From: Xylanibacter muris
GTDB lineage: Bacteria; Bacteroidota; Bacteroidia; Bacteroidales; Bacteroidaceae
Reading direction: 5' to 3'
Assembly (NCBI RefSeq): GCF_013166605.1
Contig: NZ_JABKKF010000003.1
Location: forward strand, 248,001-312,000
DNA: 64,000 bases
Shown here: positions 43,657 through 53,331 of the stretch, piece by piece
Position numbering within the stretch: the first letter of the stretch is position 1
Layout of the letters: the number at the start of each line of letters is the position of its first letter
The notes under the pieces: model-generated
The model's input: the letters and a program-made list of their open reading frames with translations, nothing else
Databases searched by the model: none
What the model was told of the DNA's origin: nothing
Translations under genes and position numbers: made by a program

Positions 43657-46536
43657 TTATAATTGAGGAACCTTGGGCATGTAAACAAATGCTGCAATCA
43701 CATCCATCGGCAAAACCGGACTCACCACCTGATATTCTGTCTCTGACAGGTAGGTACGATATTGTGCAAACGAACGCACGAGATTGTTGGCCCGTTCGGT
43801 GGCTATACCATCGGTATGCAGACGCAATGTTGTCTCATTATCTACCCACTCCAAACGACGTTTGAAAATGTTGCGTTGAGCCACAAAATCCACATCACCG
43901 GATGCTTGTGATTCCAAGAAAAGATTACGACATTCTTCTTCTGACAGGAAATCATGATTCTCCACCTTTCCCTTATATCCCAAAAATATCATTTCTTCGC
44001 CTACAAGTTGGTGATCACTATGCTTTATTTCGCTGATTACGGAGCGAACACGCATCAACAATACCGTGGTAATGGTTTGTACTTTATCGGTTTGAATCAC
44101 CATAGCACGACACGCTCCCAAATCGCCGCCATTAATCGTATCATTGATCACTGCTCGCGAAAGGTCTTCCACAAAGATATGGTTGCGCCCAATATACATA
44201 TAGTTCTTAGGGGTTGGTGAAGCAAAAGATATACGTATTACTCCTTTTTTATCGGATGCTTGTAAGAAATATGGCTTTAGATTCTCTTCAAGTTCGATAA
44301 GTTGAAACGAATAACAAAGCGGCATATTATCTGTCTTTACATTCACTCCGGCGTGGCGAAGCTCATCGACTACAAAGTCTCGTGTATCATAGATGTCACC
44401 GATTACTTTCTTTGCTTCGTTCAAACTTTCCACCAAACGAGTCGGATTCATTGCTTTTGTGTTATGTGCAAAGTAGGTATGTGATTTTTTCTCTATTTCT
44501 ACTGCACGCTGGATACGCTTGTCATGTTCCTCGGTGGTTTCCTTGAACTCATCCAAATCAAACAGTGTAGGCTGATGAATGAGGTGTTTTTTTGTATCGA
44601 GGACGATAATCTCCTCCATGATGCTTTCCATCAGCGACGAATCATTGTCGGCAATCGGAATATAGATACCCAGAGATTTACGGATCTGATCCTGTTTACG
44701 ATAAAGTACTTTCATGATGATTTTATCCACAGGATTGGTTTCTTCATCAAATAAAGTAAAAATAGCCACTTCTTTTTCCGTTTGACCAAAACGGTCAATA
44801 CGACCGTTACGCTGCTCCATACGGTTGGGATTCCACGGTAGGTCATAATGGATGATACAGTTGAAGCCTGTTTGCAGATTGACTCCTTCTGAAAGACAAT
44901 CGGTACATACAAGGACATGACGGGGCGTTTTTGATAATTCATCAATCTTCATCTTTCGGTCTTCATCTGTGAGACGACTAGTAATAACCTCTACGGCTAC
45001 ATCCTTGTATTTCTTGTTTAAAGCCAGATATTTGGCAATGTAGTCTTTACAATACTCGGCTGTCTGGATGTATTGGCAAAACACAATGGGACTGTAGCTG
45101 GAATTGAGTGCAAACTCCACATTTTTAGTTAACTCTAACACCTTGTTATCTTGCTTCTTCTCTTTGATTTCACGAAGCCTTGTAATGAAAGAACGTAACT
45201 TATTCTTTTCACCGATAGAAGATTCCTCATATGATTCCGGAAGTATATCGTCACCGAGAAGTCCATCTTTCAGCGCATCGTTGAACTTATATATCTTCTC
45301 TTCATCGTTTGCTACATCGTCAGAATCATTGGAACGCTTGGATATCTTGTTTTGCAACATACTGATGCCGGCTTCGGGACTGGACATGACACCCCGGATG
45401 AGTGCCAGCAAATCCCAATAAATATAGCGTTGCTTCACCTTACCCAAAGAGCGGGCAATCTTTACTCCTTCACGAACATAGTCAATTATATCCATAAGAA
45501 GAGCATGATACTGTTCGCCCAATTCGTACTTGGCATCAAACTGCACACGAGTAGGAAAGATTACATCATCACCAACGTAGGGTTTTACATCTGCACGCCG
45601 TCGTTGGATGAAGTAATGAGATAGTTCTTCACGTTGCCTTGCGTCTTCTAAAGTATAATGAGCGAACTCAGGTTTAAGCAAACCTATGACGGATTGAAAC
45701 TCTTCACTGTTTCCGCTATGGGGTGTAGCAGTCAGGAGAACAATGTGGCGTTCAGTTTTTGCCAAGTCCGAGAGCAAAGAATGACGTAATTGTTGACCTT
45801 TATTTGCTCCCTTGGGCTTGGCGCACGTATGTGCTTCATCCACAATTATAAATTCAGGGCAATGCTGTAAAAACATCGGTTTGCGGTCAGAAGACTTGAT
45901 ATAGTCAATAGAGATGATTTGAAAAAGAATATCACGGAACACATTCTGATTGGCACGCATATTCTTTTCCAGACGACTAATTGTACTAGAACGAATGATT
46001 TCTGCTTCCAGTCCAAATTTATCACGTATTTCATTTTGCCATTGTTCGCAAAGGTGTGGTAGACAGATGACAGCAAAACGCTGAATCTCTCTGCGGTCAA
46101 TAAGTTCTTTGGCTATAAGCAATGATTCCAATGTCTTACCAATACCTACGTCATCAGAAATAAGCAAGCGTATCTGTCTGTGTTTTAGCGCAAGAATCAA
46201 CGGCACCATTTGGTAGGGACGTGGCTCAAAAGAGAGTCTGCCCAAGCATTGAAAAGGCCCTGCAATATCACGAAACGACAGCCTACACGCATTATAAAGA
46301 ATGCGTGCTGCTTTTGGATAGCTGTTTGTACCTACATCTTCTGCTGAAGGTTTACGAAAATTGTACGAGCTAACAGTCGTGTCAAGTTTGTCGCCATACA
46401 AGGGCTTGTATAGTCCGACAGTCTCAGCATCAGTTCCTCCAAGAGGTTTGATGACAAGCAAGTCTTTATCTGATGATTGTTGAACCACCCAGGGACGTGA
46501 GCGAAATTCAACGAGTGTTCCAGTCTTATATTCCAT
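43657..46536 (-). CDS. DrmD-like SNF2-family helicase/translocase
   Basis: About 959 aa from ATG 46536; the longer frame to 46611 overlaps the upstream gene and lacks support. N-terminal beta-rich part (VEFRSRPWVVQQ), then motif I DDVGIGKTLESLL (about 126), DEAH box IIVDEAHT (about 230), LLTATPHSG, and motifs V-VI VNLQTGFNCIIHYDLPWNPNRMEQRNGRIDRFGQ (about 555-580). The C-terminal 300 residues fit DrmD-type proteins. In DISARM class 1 such a protein accompanies DrmMI. It starts 5 bp after the DUF1998 helicase. Confidence 0.88.
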   Translation of the reverse strand: MEYKTGTLVEFRSRPWVVQQSSDKDLLVIKPLGGTDAETVGLYKPLYGDKLDTTVSSYNFRKPSAEDVGTNSYPKAARILYNACRLSFRDIAGPFQCLGRLSFEPRPYQMVPLILALKHRQIRLLISDDVGIGKTLESLLIAKELIDRREIQRFAVICLPHLCEQWQNEIRDKFGLEAEIIRSSTISRLEKNMRANQNVFRDILFQIISIDYIKSSDRKPMFLQHCPEFIIVDEAHTCAKPKGANKGQQLRHSLLSDLAKTERHIVLLTATPHSGNSEEFQSVIGLLKPEFAHYTLEDARQREELSHYFIQRRRADVKPYVGDDVIFPTRVQFDAKYELGEQYHALLMDIIDYVREGVKIARSLGKVKQRYIYWDLLALIRGVMSSPEAGISMLQNKISKRSNDSDDVANDEEKIYKFNDALKDGLLGDDILPESYEESSIGEKNKLRSFITRLREIKEKKQDNKVLELTKNVEFALNSSYSPIVFCQYIQTAEYCKDYIAKYLALNKKYKDVAVEVITSRLTDEDRKMKIDELSKTPRHVLVCTDCLSEGVNLQTGFNCIIHYDLPWNPNRMEQRNGRIDRFGQTEKEVAIFTLFDEETNPVDKIIMKVLYRKQDQIRKSLGIYIPIADNDSSLMESIMEEIIVLDTKKHLIHQPTLFDLDEFKETTEEHDKRIQRAVEIEKKSHTYFAHNTKAMNPTRLVESLNEAKKVIGDIYDTRDFVVDELRHAGVNVKTDNMPLCYSFQLIELEENLKPYFLQASDKKGVIRISFASPTPKNYMYIGRNHIFVEDLSRAVINDTINGGDLGACRAMVIQTDKVQTITTVLLMRVRSVISEIKHSDHQLVGEEMIFLGYKGKVENHDFLSEEECRNLFLESQASGDVDFVAQRNIFKRRLEWVDNETTLRLHTDGIATERANNLVRSFAQYRTYLSETEYQVVSPVLPMDVIAAFVYMPKVPQL

Positions 46537-46541
46537 TTCAA

Positions 46542-49500
46542 TTAACTTACTGGGGTGAATATATCTGAATGTGCAGCCACAAATTCTGCCAGAGGTGTTG
46601 CATAGTGCCATGCTATTACTACATAACCGGCATCTTCAAGCACTTCACGCTTGTTCCGGTCATCTTCCTGTACTTCCGGCAAATCGTGTGGAGTGCCATC
46701 ACAGAAGACAACGATTCTGTCACCATACATGAAATCAGGCTGTACATAGTACTGCTCGGGGAACATGGGTTGTGCCTTATCCGGCAAACGCAGTTTATGT
46801 TCGTAAAGGTATTTCAGAAACTTGTATTCCGTACTGCTATTGTGATCGCGAGCTTCTTCAAGAGCCTTATATTGATTGTCGTAGTTTTGATGCTGACCAG
46901 CAGAACGCATTTCTATATCCGCATTCATCATGATGCAAAGCGTATCATAAATCTTACGTACATCAATAAGTTGATGATACGGCTGATTGTAATAGTTGAG
47001 CAGATTTGTATAATCTGCTGGTATTAGTTTTTCACGTTCTTCATCAGAAAGCTGTGAATTTTTTTTGTAGCAAATCTCATAAGCCCGTTTCACAACAGCA
47101 CGATAGGAGGCAGGTTCAGCAACAAGGCGACTTAAAACGCCTAAAGAACCTTCCGCATTTTCATAAATGAGTACATTAGGAATTTTTTCTTCACCCATCA
47201 CATCCGCGCCAATTTCACTACCCTCGATTTGGAACACATCTTCAATGGCTTGCTTAAAGGCATAGAGGAATGTGCGCACAGCCCCCTTATCTCTTAAAGA
47301 AAGAGCTTCAAGTGGCTGAATATAAATAGCATTAGCCGTTGTTTCTGTAAATAATTTGACATACTTGATGTAATTAGGCTCTTCTGGGTGTTCCTGTTGC
47401 CTTTGTGCATAGATTGCCATACGTTCAGAACTGACCCAATCACCGGTCTTTGTATCGAAAGCGAAGCCATTAGCATTATTGTCATTCTTGGATTCCAGAA
47501 TGTAAGTCAGTCGGCATGAAGGTATGTATCGTATATTTGCGAGGTGTATGCCATTTTTTGTTTTTAGTTCGCACGTACTCATTGCACGTGTGTCATCAGA
47601 AGAAAAATAGGTCTTTAGTTGATAGAATTTCCGACTACGTTCTTCTTCCTGACAAGTGATTTTCTCAGTCTCCTGGGCTATCATATCCTGCGATTGAATA
47701 CAGTAACCAGGTATCAATTTGGAGACGCCATCAAGACTTTCACCTGTGATAATATCAGTATGATGGGCGACATTTTCCTGATTCTTATAGATAACCCCTG
47801 TTTTAGGGTTATAGAAAAATTTATTGGGAGTTGGGTCCCCAGTAAGCATCATTCGTGAGATGCGGAATTTACTACCATTATTATATATGATATTCTGCGG
47901 ACCAAACTCAGATAATGCCAAAGATTTAGCACGGCTAAGATATTCAACCTTATCACTGTTTTTATATTGTAGAAGGATGCGTTGAGGTAACTTTGTAAAG
48001 TTGTAACCGGGCAAGAAGCCTTCACTGGCAAAATAACGATATGGATAGAATTCGTTTTCTTCAGCATTTTTTCCTTGATTCTGCCCAAGCAACATGTCTC
48101 GAAGTTCTGTGCCTCGCTTTTCTTTTAACAAAGCCTCCTTCTTCTCGTTAGAGTTTTCTCCATACACATTGTTTCGGATGATAGCCTGCGCCTCTTCAAT
48201 TTGTTGCTGAGCCAACTTGTATAAGCTCCGCCAGCGATTTAAAGCCTTGTCAAAATCGGAAAGATAGTTATTGAGGATATTATCCATCCAATTATCTGTA
48301 AACCAATATGGCATTTCATCTATAATTCTGTTTGACAGATAATGGTCGGTTATCACTTGCTTGAATATATGTTTTATCTCAGCCTTTCGCTCATCAGATA
48401 GCTGAAGATGATGTACAACTTCCGGTTTTAAGGTAATCGCATTGGCATTACTATAATTCACAAGGTCGGCAATACCATTAGATAACTGAGGAATGGGGCA
48501 TATTGAAAGTATCGTAGAATGGAAGTGGGTGGAAAATAGTTCTTCGTTCACCAACTCCATGCGTGGAGCCTTTACTTCACCGCTGACCATTTTCTCGGGA
48601 TGGCGAAGATAGTAATTCTCGTGGGAGTTGCGTGGACGGCAGTATGTGTATATCAATGCAGCCTGACCACTACGCCCGGCACGTCCGGCACGCTGGGTAT
48701 AATTCGCAGGTGTAGGCGGCACATTTCGCATACCCACGATAGACAAGTCTTTAATATCAATACCCAATTCCATTGTAGGAGAGCAATAAAGCACAGGAAA
48801 ATCACCGTTACGGAACTGTTGCTCACGTTCTTCACGCTCGGATTTAGTTACTTGTCCTGTATGGTCTTTGGCTTCCAAATTTACGTTTGCCAAAGGAATG
48901 TTCTTGTAAAATTCCTGGAAATACTTATTCGGTGTATATACGATTTCGTCACCAATTGTTCTAATCCTGGTAAGGTCAGTTCGAACATTCTTTTCGTCAC
49001 CTTTTTCCCATAAAATACTGGAATAGTACAGTTGATATGCTCCATCGTTTTCATCTATGTAATTGCCCAATGCTGTGAACAACGACTGCATATAAGAAAC
49101 ATACTCTTCAGCAGAACCGATTGTTGCGGTACCACCGTTAGCACTGAGGAAGTCACGAATGAAGAATGCCAATTTAGAGCGATAGCCGGCTATTTCCTTG
49201 CCATATGCTTTTCGTCTGTTTTGTGGCTTTACAAAGCATAAGGCATGGGCGGAAGTGATTCTGTCGTTATCATCCAAAGTCCACGGGCTTTTAAGATTTT
49301 CGCGAACTTGTTTTTCAAGATCCTTTGCTGCTTCTTCTGTTCTCTCATCAGAATTAATGCACAACTTATGACGCATATAGTCCAAAATCTGAACAATGAA
49401 ACGCTCCTTACTTTCATCTGATAATCCATCCAATTCTGGTATATCATACAAACGTTCGCAACCATTCTCACCAGTAATTTCATCATGAAGAAATTCATAA

Positions 49501-51728
49501 TTGATTTTCAATAATGCACAATCTTCCAGATTGGGCATATTGACCTGCCAATTTCCGGCTAAATCATCATAGATGATAGTGCCCAAATATTTCTCCATGA
49601 CACCTTCCACCTTCTTAGCACGACCACCGCTCCAATTTGGGTAACGGAAATAGTCCTCATGAGATAGATTAAGATGTCTGAATACCAATCGAGCAATTTT
49701 ATCACTGCCAATAGGTTCGTCGGAGTCTTTTACTGCATTCCAAATAGCAGAACGGATTTTACCAATACGAATAAAATCATTAAAATGACCAGCTTGAAGT
49801 GCTGCATCCTGACGAGCATCCACGAAAGTCATGAGCTTTCGGTCAACAGAAACTACTCCGGCATCTTTCATTTTAGTGATATTCTCATAAGAGAGTACAG
49901 TGGTAGCTGTACTTCGACCTTCACTGCCAATCTTTGACAATTTAGACCATTCTTTGCTGGAACCGGAATATACGGCTTTAGCAGTCGGATCATATTTTAA
50001 TGGGCAGGAAATGTAAATGCCTTCGATTGGATTATCAAGTATATCAGCTGTTTCAGACAATTGTCCCAATACATTAAAGTATATCCTTTTCGGGAATCGG
50101 TCTGAATACGTTTTTTTGAATTTACGATTCCCCAGTCTGTCCAACTTGTACCAATCTTCCGGTATATCGTCAGAATTGGGGTCAAGCAGGAAATCTTCTA
50201 TGCTTTCATTCTCATGAGGTACAATAATATATCCATTGTTTACAGACTGTTCTTGCTCTTCCTCGTCAGATTCATTACGTTCATCAAAGTTGCGAGGCAA
50301 GAAGGTACTACCTACGACTTTGACAGAATACAACTCGTGTCCGCTGAGTCGGCTAAACATGATTGGATAATACTTTACTTTGTTACTTTCATCTGATAAC
50401 TCTTCGCAATACAATTTTTCATCGACAGTAATATACCTATCCATCGGATTACCCAAAGTCGCATAGACATTGCCAGTTTGAGGAATAAACTGGTGAATTT
50501 TGTATGGTAACAGGTTTGTACCTTGACAGACATTTACTTCATTACACCAATTCAATACACCTATAATATGTTGAAAACATTTCTCTTGCGTAATAGACTT
50601 ATCTATGTAATTAAATAGTTTTTCGGCAATATCCTCAATAGAACAAGGCTGTCCACGAAAATATTTTTGTTCTTGTTCATCATAATGTAATGCAATGCTC
50701 TGTTCAATCCAGTTTGCTGTAGGAAATTTCTGAATCATCGTTGCATTCAGTTCTGTAGGTATAGGCGAAGTAATTGCTGTCAGCAAATCAGATTTAGAGT
50801 AATTCGAATTTGTCAGACCGACTTTCAACGTCTCATCTATAATTTGACTTGCATCATATCTGCTACCGAAAATACAGGACGCAACATCTGCTACCTTTTG
50901 GCGTTGTTCTTTATAAGTCAACTTGTCGTCTGCCACCATTGTTGCGGACGTACCAAAGCACAATACATTCTCTTTCGCTTGCGCCTTGATACGACGAATT
51001 AAAAACGAAACATCGCTACCCTGCATACCACGATAAGTGTGCAATTCATCAAATACTAGATAATGCAGATTTTCGAGGAAACAATCTCTAAGACGTTTTT
51101 CATCACCGGCACGAGTCATCAATAACTCTAACATCATGTAGTTGGTCAATATGATGTTAGGTGGTGTTTGTTGCATTCGCTCACGAGCTTGCGAATCCTC
51201 TTGCCCTGTATATTTACCGAATGTAAACGGACACTTTTCACCCATCGTTTCCTCGTATTGTTGCCGATAGTGATCCAACTCTTCTGCTTGCGAGTTAATC
51301 AAGGCATTCATCGGATATACAATGATGGCAATAGTCTTATTATTGCAGTCTTCCCGATGCAGTAAAACATAATTGAAGATAGTAGCCATGAAGGTACGGG
51401 ATTTGCCAGAACCTGTACCTGAGGTTACTATAAATTCTCTGTCTTGGCATCCTAATTCTATTGCCTCTTGTTGGTGTTTGTAAAAAGGAGTCTTGAAAAA
51501 TTGTTCCAAATCTTTGTGAATAGGAAGTCCTTTTTTAATCAATTGTGAAACCCCAAGACCTTGGGCAAAATTCGGATTGAACTGGACTAAAGCCTTAGGC
51601 CACAGCTTCTCATTCTGAATTGCCTCACTGACCCGCTGCTTTATCCGCTCGTCTTTTATGGATACAAAACTCCCGATATAGTTTTTATAACTATTCTTCA
51701 ATTTGTCATATATATCTATTATATTCAT
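46542..51728 (-). CDS. Giant DEAD/DEAH helicase with DUF1998 and C-terminal nuclease-like domain (DrmA-DrmB/DruE-like)
   Basis: 1728 aa, ATG start. Helicase motif I TSGTGSGKS (about 100), DELHTYRG (about 225), SATM, and motif VI with TQRAGRAGRSG (about 1010). A long insert between the two RecA lobes is unassigned. DUF1998/MZB-like part at about 1490-1560 (SLRDKGAVRTFLYAFKQAI ... IYENAEGSLGVLSRL). The last 80 residues (QPDFMYGDRIVVFCDG, then DDRNKREVLEDAGYVVIAWHY) resemble the PD-(D/E)xK Vsr/DUF559-like tail seen on some of these giant helicases. In DISARM, DrmA and DrmB are separate; in Druantia, DruE is one large protein with DUF1998. Here the fused form sits with DISARM-type partners. Confidence 0.88.
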   Translation of the reverse strand: MNIIDIYDKLKNSYKNYIGSFVSIKDERIKQRVSEAIQNEKLWPKALVQFNPNFAQGLGVSQLIKKGLPIHKDLEQFFKTPFYKHQQEAIELGCQDREFIVTSGTGSGKSRTFMATIFNYVLLHREDCNNKTIAIIVYPMNALINSQAEELDHYRQQYEETMGEKCPFTFGKYTGQEDSQARERMQQTPPNIILTNYMMLELLMTRAGDEKRLRDCFLENLHYLVFDELHTYRGMQGSDVSFLIRRIKAQAKENVLCFGTSATMVADDKLTYKEQRQKVADVASCIFGSRYDASQIIDETLKVGLTNSNYSKSDLLTAITSPIPTELNATMIQKFPTANWIEQSIALHYDEQEQKYFRGQPCSIEDIAEKLFNYIDKSITQEKCFQHIIGVLNWCNEVNVCQGTNLLPYKIHQFIPQTGNVYATLGNPMDRYITVDEKLYCEELSDESNKVKYYPIMFSRLSGHELYSVKVVGSTFLPRNFDERNESDEEEQEQSVNNGYIIVPHENESIEDFLLDPNSDDIPEDWYKLDRLGNRKFKKTYSDRFPKRIYFNVLGQLSETADILDNPIEGIYISCPLKYDPTAKAVYSGSSKEWSKLSKIGSEGRSTATTVLSYENITKMKDAGVVSVDRKLMTFVDARQDAALQAGHFNDFIRIGKIRSAIWNAVKDSDEPIGSDKIARLVFRHLNLSHEDYFRYPNWSGGRAKKVEGVMEKYLGTIIYDDLAGNWQVNMPNLEDCALLKINYEFLHDEITGENGCERLYDIPELDGLSDESKERFIVQILDYMRHKLCINSDERTEEAAKDLEKQVRENLKSPWTLDDNDRITSAHALCFVKPQNRRKAYGKEIAGYRSKLAFFIRDFLSANGGTATIGSAEEYVSYMQSLFTALGNYIDENDGAYQLYYSSILWEKGDEKNVRTDLTRIRTIGDEIVYTPNKYFQEFYKNIPLANVNLEAKDHTGQVTKSEREEREQQFRNGDFPVLYCSPTMELGIDIKDLSIVGMRNVPPTPANYTQRAGRAGRSGQAALIYTYCRPRNSHENYYLRHPEKMVSGEVKAPRMELVNEELFSTHFHSTILSICPIPQLSNGIADLVNYSNANAITLKPEVVHHLQLSDERKAEIKHIFKQVITDHYLSNRIIDEMPYWFTDNWMDNILNNYLSDFDKALNRWRSLYKLAQQQIEEAQAIIRNNVYGENSNEKKEALLKEKRGTELRDMLLGQNQGKNAEENEFYPYRYFASEGFLPGYNFTKLPQRILLQYKNSDKVEYLSRAKSLALSEFGPQNIIYNNGSKFRISRMMLTGDPTPNKFFYNPKTGVIYKNQENVAHHTDIITGESLDGVSKLIPGYCIQSQDMIAQETEKITCQEEERSRKFYQLKTYFSSDDTRAMSTCELKTKNGIHLANIRYIPSCRLTYILESKNDNNANGFAFDTKTGDWVSSERMAIYAQRQQEHPEEPNYIKYVKLFTETTANAIYIQPLEALSLRDKGAVRTFLYAFKQAIEDVFQIEGSEIGADVMGEEKIPNVLIYENAEGSLGVLSRLVAEPASYRAVVKRAYEICYKKNSQLSDEEREKLIPADYTNLLNYYNQPYHQLIDVRKIYDTLCIMMNADIEMRSAGQHQNYDNQYKALEEARDHNSSTEYKFLKYLYEHKLRLPDKAQPMFPEQYYVQPDFMYGDRIVVFCDGTPHDLPEVQEDDRNKREVLEDAGYVVIAWHYATPLAEFVAAHSDIFTPVS

Positions 51729-51774
51729 TCTGATTTATTTATTTTGAAACTGTTCTTGAATGTATTCCTGTATT

Positions 51775-52599
51775 TCAATTATTTACTTTGTACCAACAAT
51801 GAGCAGGTACTTTTATTGGTTCATCAAGGGTGATAATAACTTTACGCAAATTATCCGTACAGTACATGAGTTCCATCATATTCTCTTGAAGATAAAAGTT
51901 TCCGAAGATACTGTCACATTGGGCACAACCAAACGAAGGATATGCTTCTCCTATCGTTTTACTATATCTTGGTTTTATTTCGCCCATAATGAATGTTTCA
52001 GACGGATGCTCATGTATAAAATTCTTAAGTCCTTTGATAATAGATGGATTGAATGTAATGTCTTCATTCATCATTAAATGCTGCCCACCAATCATTACAC
52101 CTTCTCGTGAAAAGAGACAATTGACGAAATATACATCATTTTCTCTATGGCACTTCCAACATTCATTTTTATAGAAGCACAATTCAACTTTGTTGATTTC
52201 CGCTTGTTTTGCAAATCTTATCTTACCATCAATAAGAGAATGAAGGAACATTGGTAATTCTATTTGATTATTAGAATTATCATTCATGACAGAATTGAGA
52301 CAAACAAACTCCTTATCTGTTTGGGATATGAGATTAAAACATGGCAGGCTCTGTTCCTGATAAGACGCGTTTGCGGCTGGCAGTAGTAGCCAACATCCGC
52401 AAACGCGCTCTTTACGCATAGCTTTGTATGTAGCTTCTACATTGCGAGGACATTTGCACACGTTGAAAGCCACTTTGTATGTATTATGTTCAACAACAAC
52501 ATCTGCATTCCATGTGGAAGACTTTACTTTGGTTATATAGTTTAGACCCATGTCTTTGCAAACGTCAAGTATTGTTGATATGATTATTTCTTTTTCCAT
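51775..52599 (-). CDS. CoiA-like zinc-binding protein at the head of the defence operon
   Basis: 274 aa from ATG 52599; the longer frame to 52653 adds a basic stretch and overlaps the upstream gene. The WNADVVVEHNTYKVAFNV ... RKERVCGCWLLLP segment (residues 27-72) follows the pattern of CoiA-like/PD-(D/E)xK domains, but the usual Glu/Gln-x-Lys/Ser place reads NVCKC, so catalysis may be lost. Two Cys pairs (ECWKC, and GCAQC later) suggest a zinc ribbon. It precedes the giant helicase by 46 bp. A role in DNA binding or sensing is inferred. Confidence 0.58.
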   Translation of the reverse strand: MEKEIIISTILDVCKDMGLNYITKVKSSTWNADVVVEHNTYKVAFNVCKCPRNVEATYKAMRKERVCGCWLLLPAANASYQEQSLPCFNLISQTDKEFVCLNSVMNDNSNNQIELPMFLHSLIDGKIRFAKQAEINKVELCFYKNECWKCHRENDVYFVNCLFSREGVMIGGQHLMMNEDITFNPSIIKGLKNFIHEHPSETFIMGEIKPRYSKTIGEAYPSFGCAQCDSIFGNFYLQENMMELMYCTDNLRKVIITLDEPIKVPAHCWYKVNN

Positions 52600-52604
52600 A
52601 ATCG

Positions 52605-53315
52605 TTATTTTATTTCTTTTTCTTTCTCTCTCCTTTCTTTTACTCTTTCCCATCCCGGCATCTTTTTAGCCAATACACTTTCTCCTGCAGGAAAGTAAAG
52701 CGGAAAGACCTGAGATAAGAAACTTACAATATCACTACGCTTCTTGCTCATGTTGAAAAAAGCAGAACAAACAAAATACATAAGATCTTGCTGACTACAT
52801 GTATTTGTTTGCTGAATAGTTATTGAGGGAGGGATTATCAAGCCGTGTTCTGCAAATGCGCAAGCACTGGCAAGAATAGCTTTCTGCTCTTCCTCTGTGA
52901 ACATTTTGATTTTATCTGCTAACCATTCAAGTTCTCTTTGCTGAAGTGCTTGTTGCTTTTCATTCTGATGTTCCAATAGAATTGCTACATTTTCTTGTTG
53001 CTTTTCGGTCAAGGCATTTTCCAATGCTTGATTCTTTCGTTTAAGGACATTGAATTTCAGCAATGCGGCAATGTACATACAGAAATAACCTACTGCAATA
53101 TCGAATATTAGTACAAGCAGATAATTGCTGTTTGGATTTTTGGTATTCTCAGACATATACTCACTGATAGGAATAACGGCAAATAGCATGATGATGGCTA
53201 TTGCATAAAGTACTCTGTATCGCGTTTTATGGTTTATCTGCGGTAAGGAAGCAAACAAAAAGGCGATAATCAAGACGGCAATTATTGCACAAAGTGGAAT
53301 GAAAGATGTTCCCAT
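52605..53315 (-). CDS. Membrane protein with three helices and a cytosolic coiled coil
   Basis: 236 aa from ATG 53315 (a longer frame to 53345 overlaps the upstream gene). Hydrophobic segments near residues 5-25, 32-50 and 65-88, then a Gln/Glu-rich coiled coil (NQALENALTEKQQENVAILL to QQALQQRELEWL, about 95-135) and a soluble end of about 100 residues. No family recognised. It is 5 bp upstream of the CoiA-like gene and may belong to the defence operon, for example as a membrane tether or effector, or it may be an unrelated neighbour. Confidence 0.6.
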   Translation of the reverse strand: MGTSFIPLCAIIAVLIIAFLFASLPQINHKTRYRVLYAIAIIMLFAVIPISEYMSENTKNPNSNYLLVLIFDIAVGYFCMYIAALLKFNVLKRKNQALENALTEKQQENVAILLEHQNEKQQALQQRELEWLADKIKMFTEEEQKAILASACAFAEHGLIIPPSITIQQTNTCSQQDLMYFVCSAFFNMSKKRSDIVSFLSQVFPLYFPAGESVLAKKMPGWERVKERREKEKEIK

Positions 53316-53331
53316 AGGTTTATTGCTCGGC

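Noticed and set aside
39535..46536. Considered as BREX (PglX plus helicase)
   Set aside because: No PglZ, BrxC, BrxA or BrxB genes; the SNF2 and DUF1998 partners fit DISARM-type systems better.
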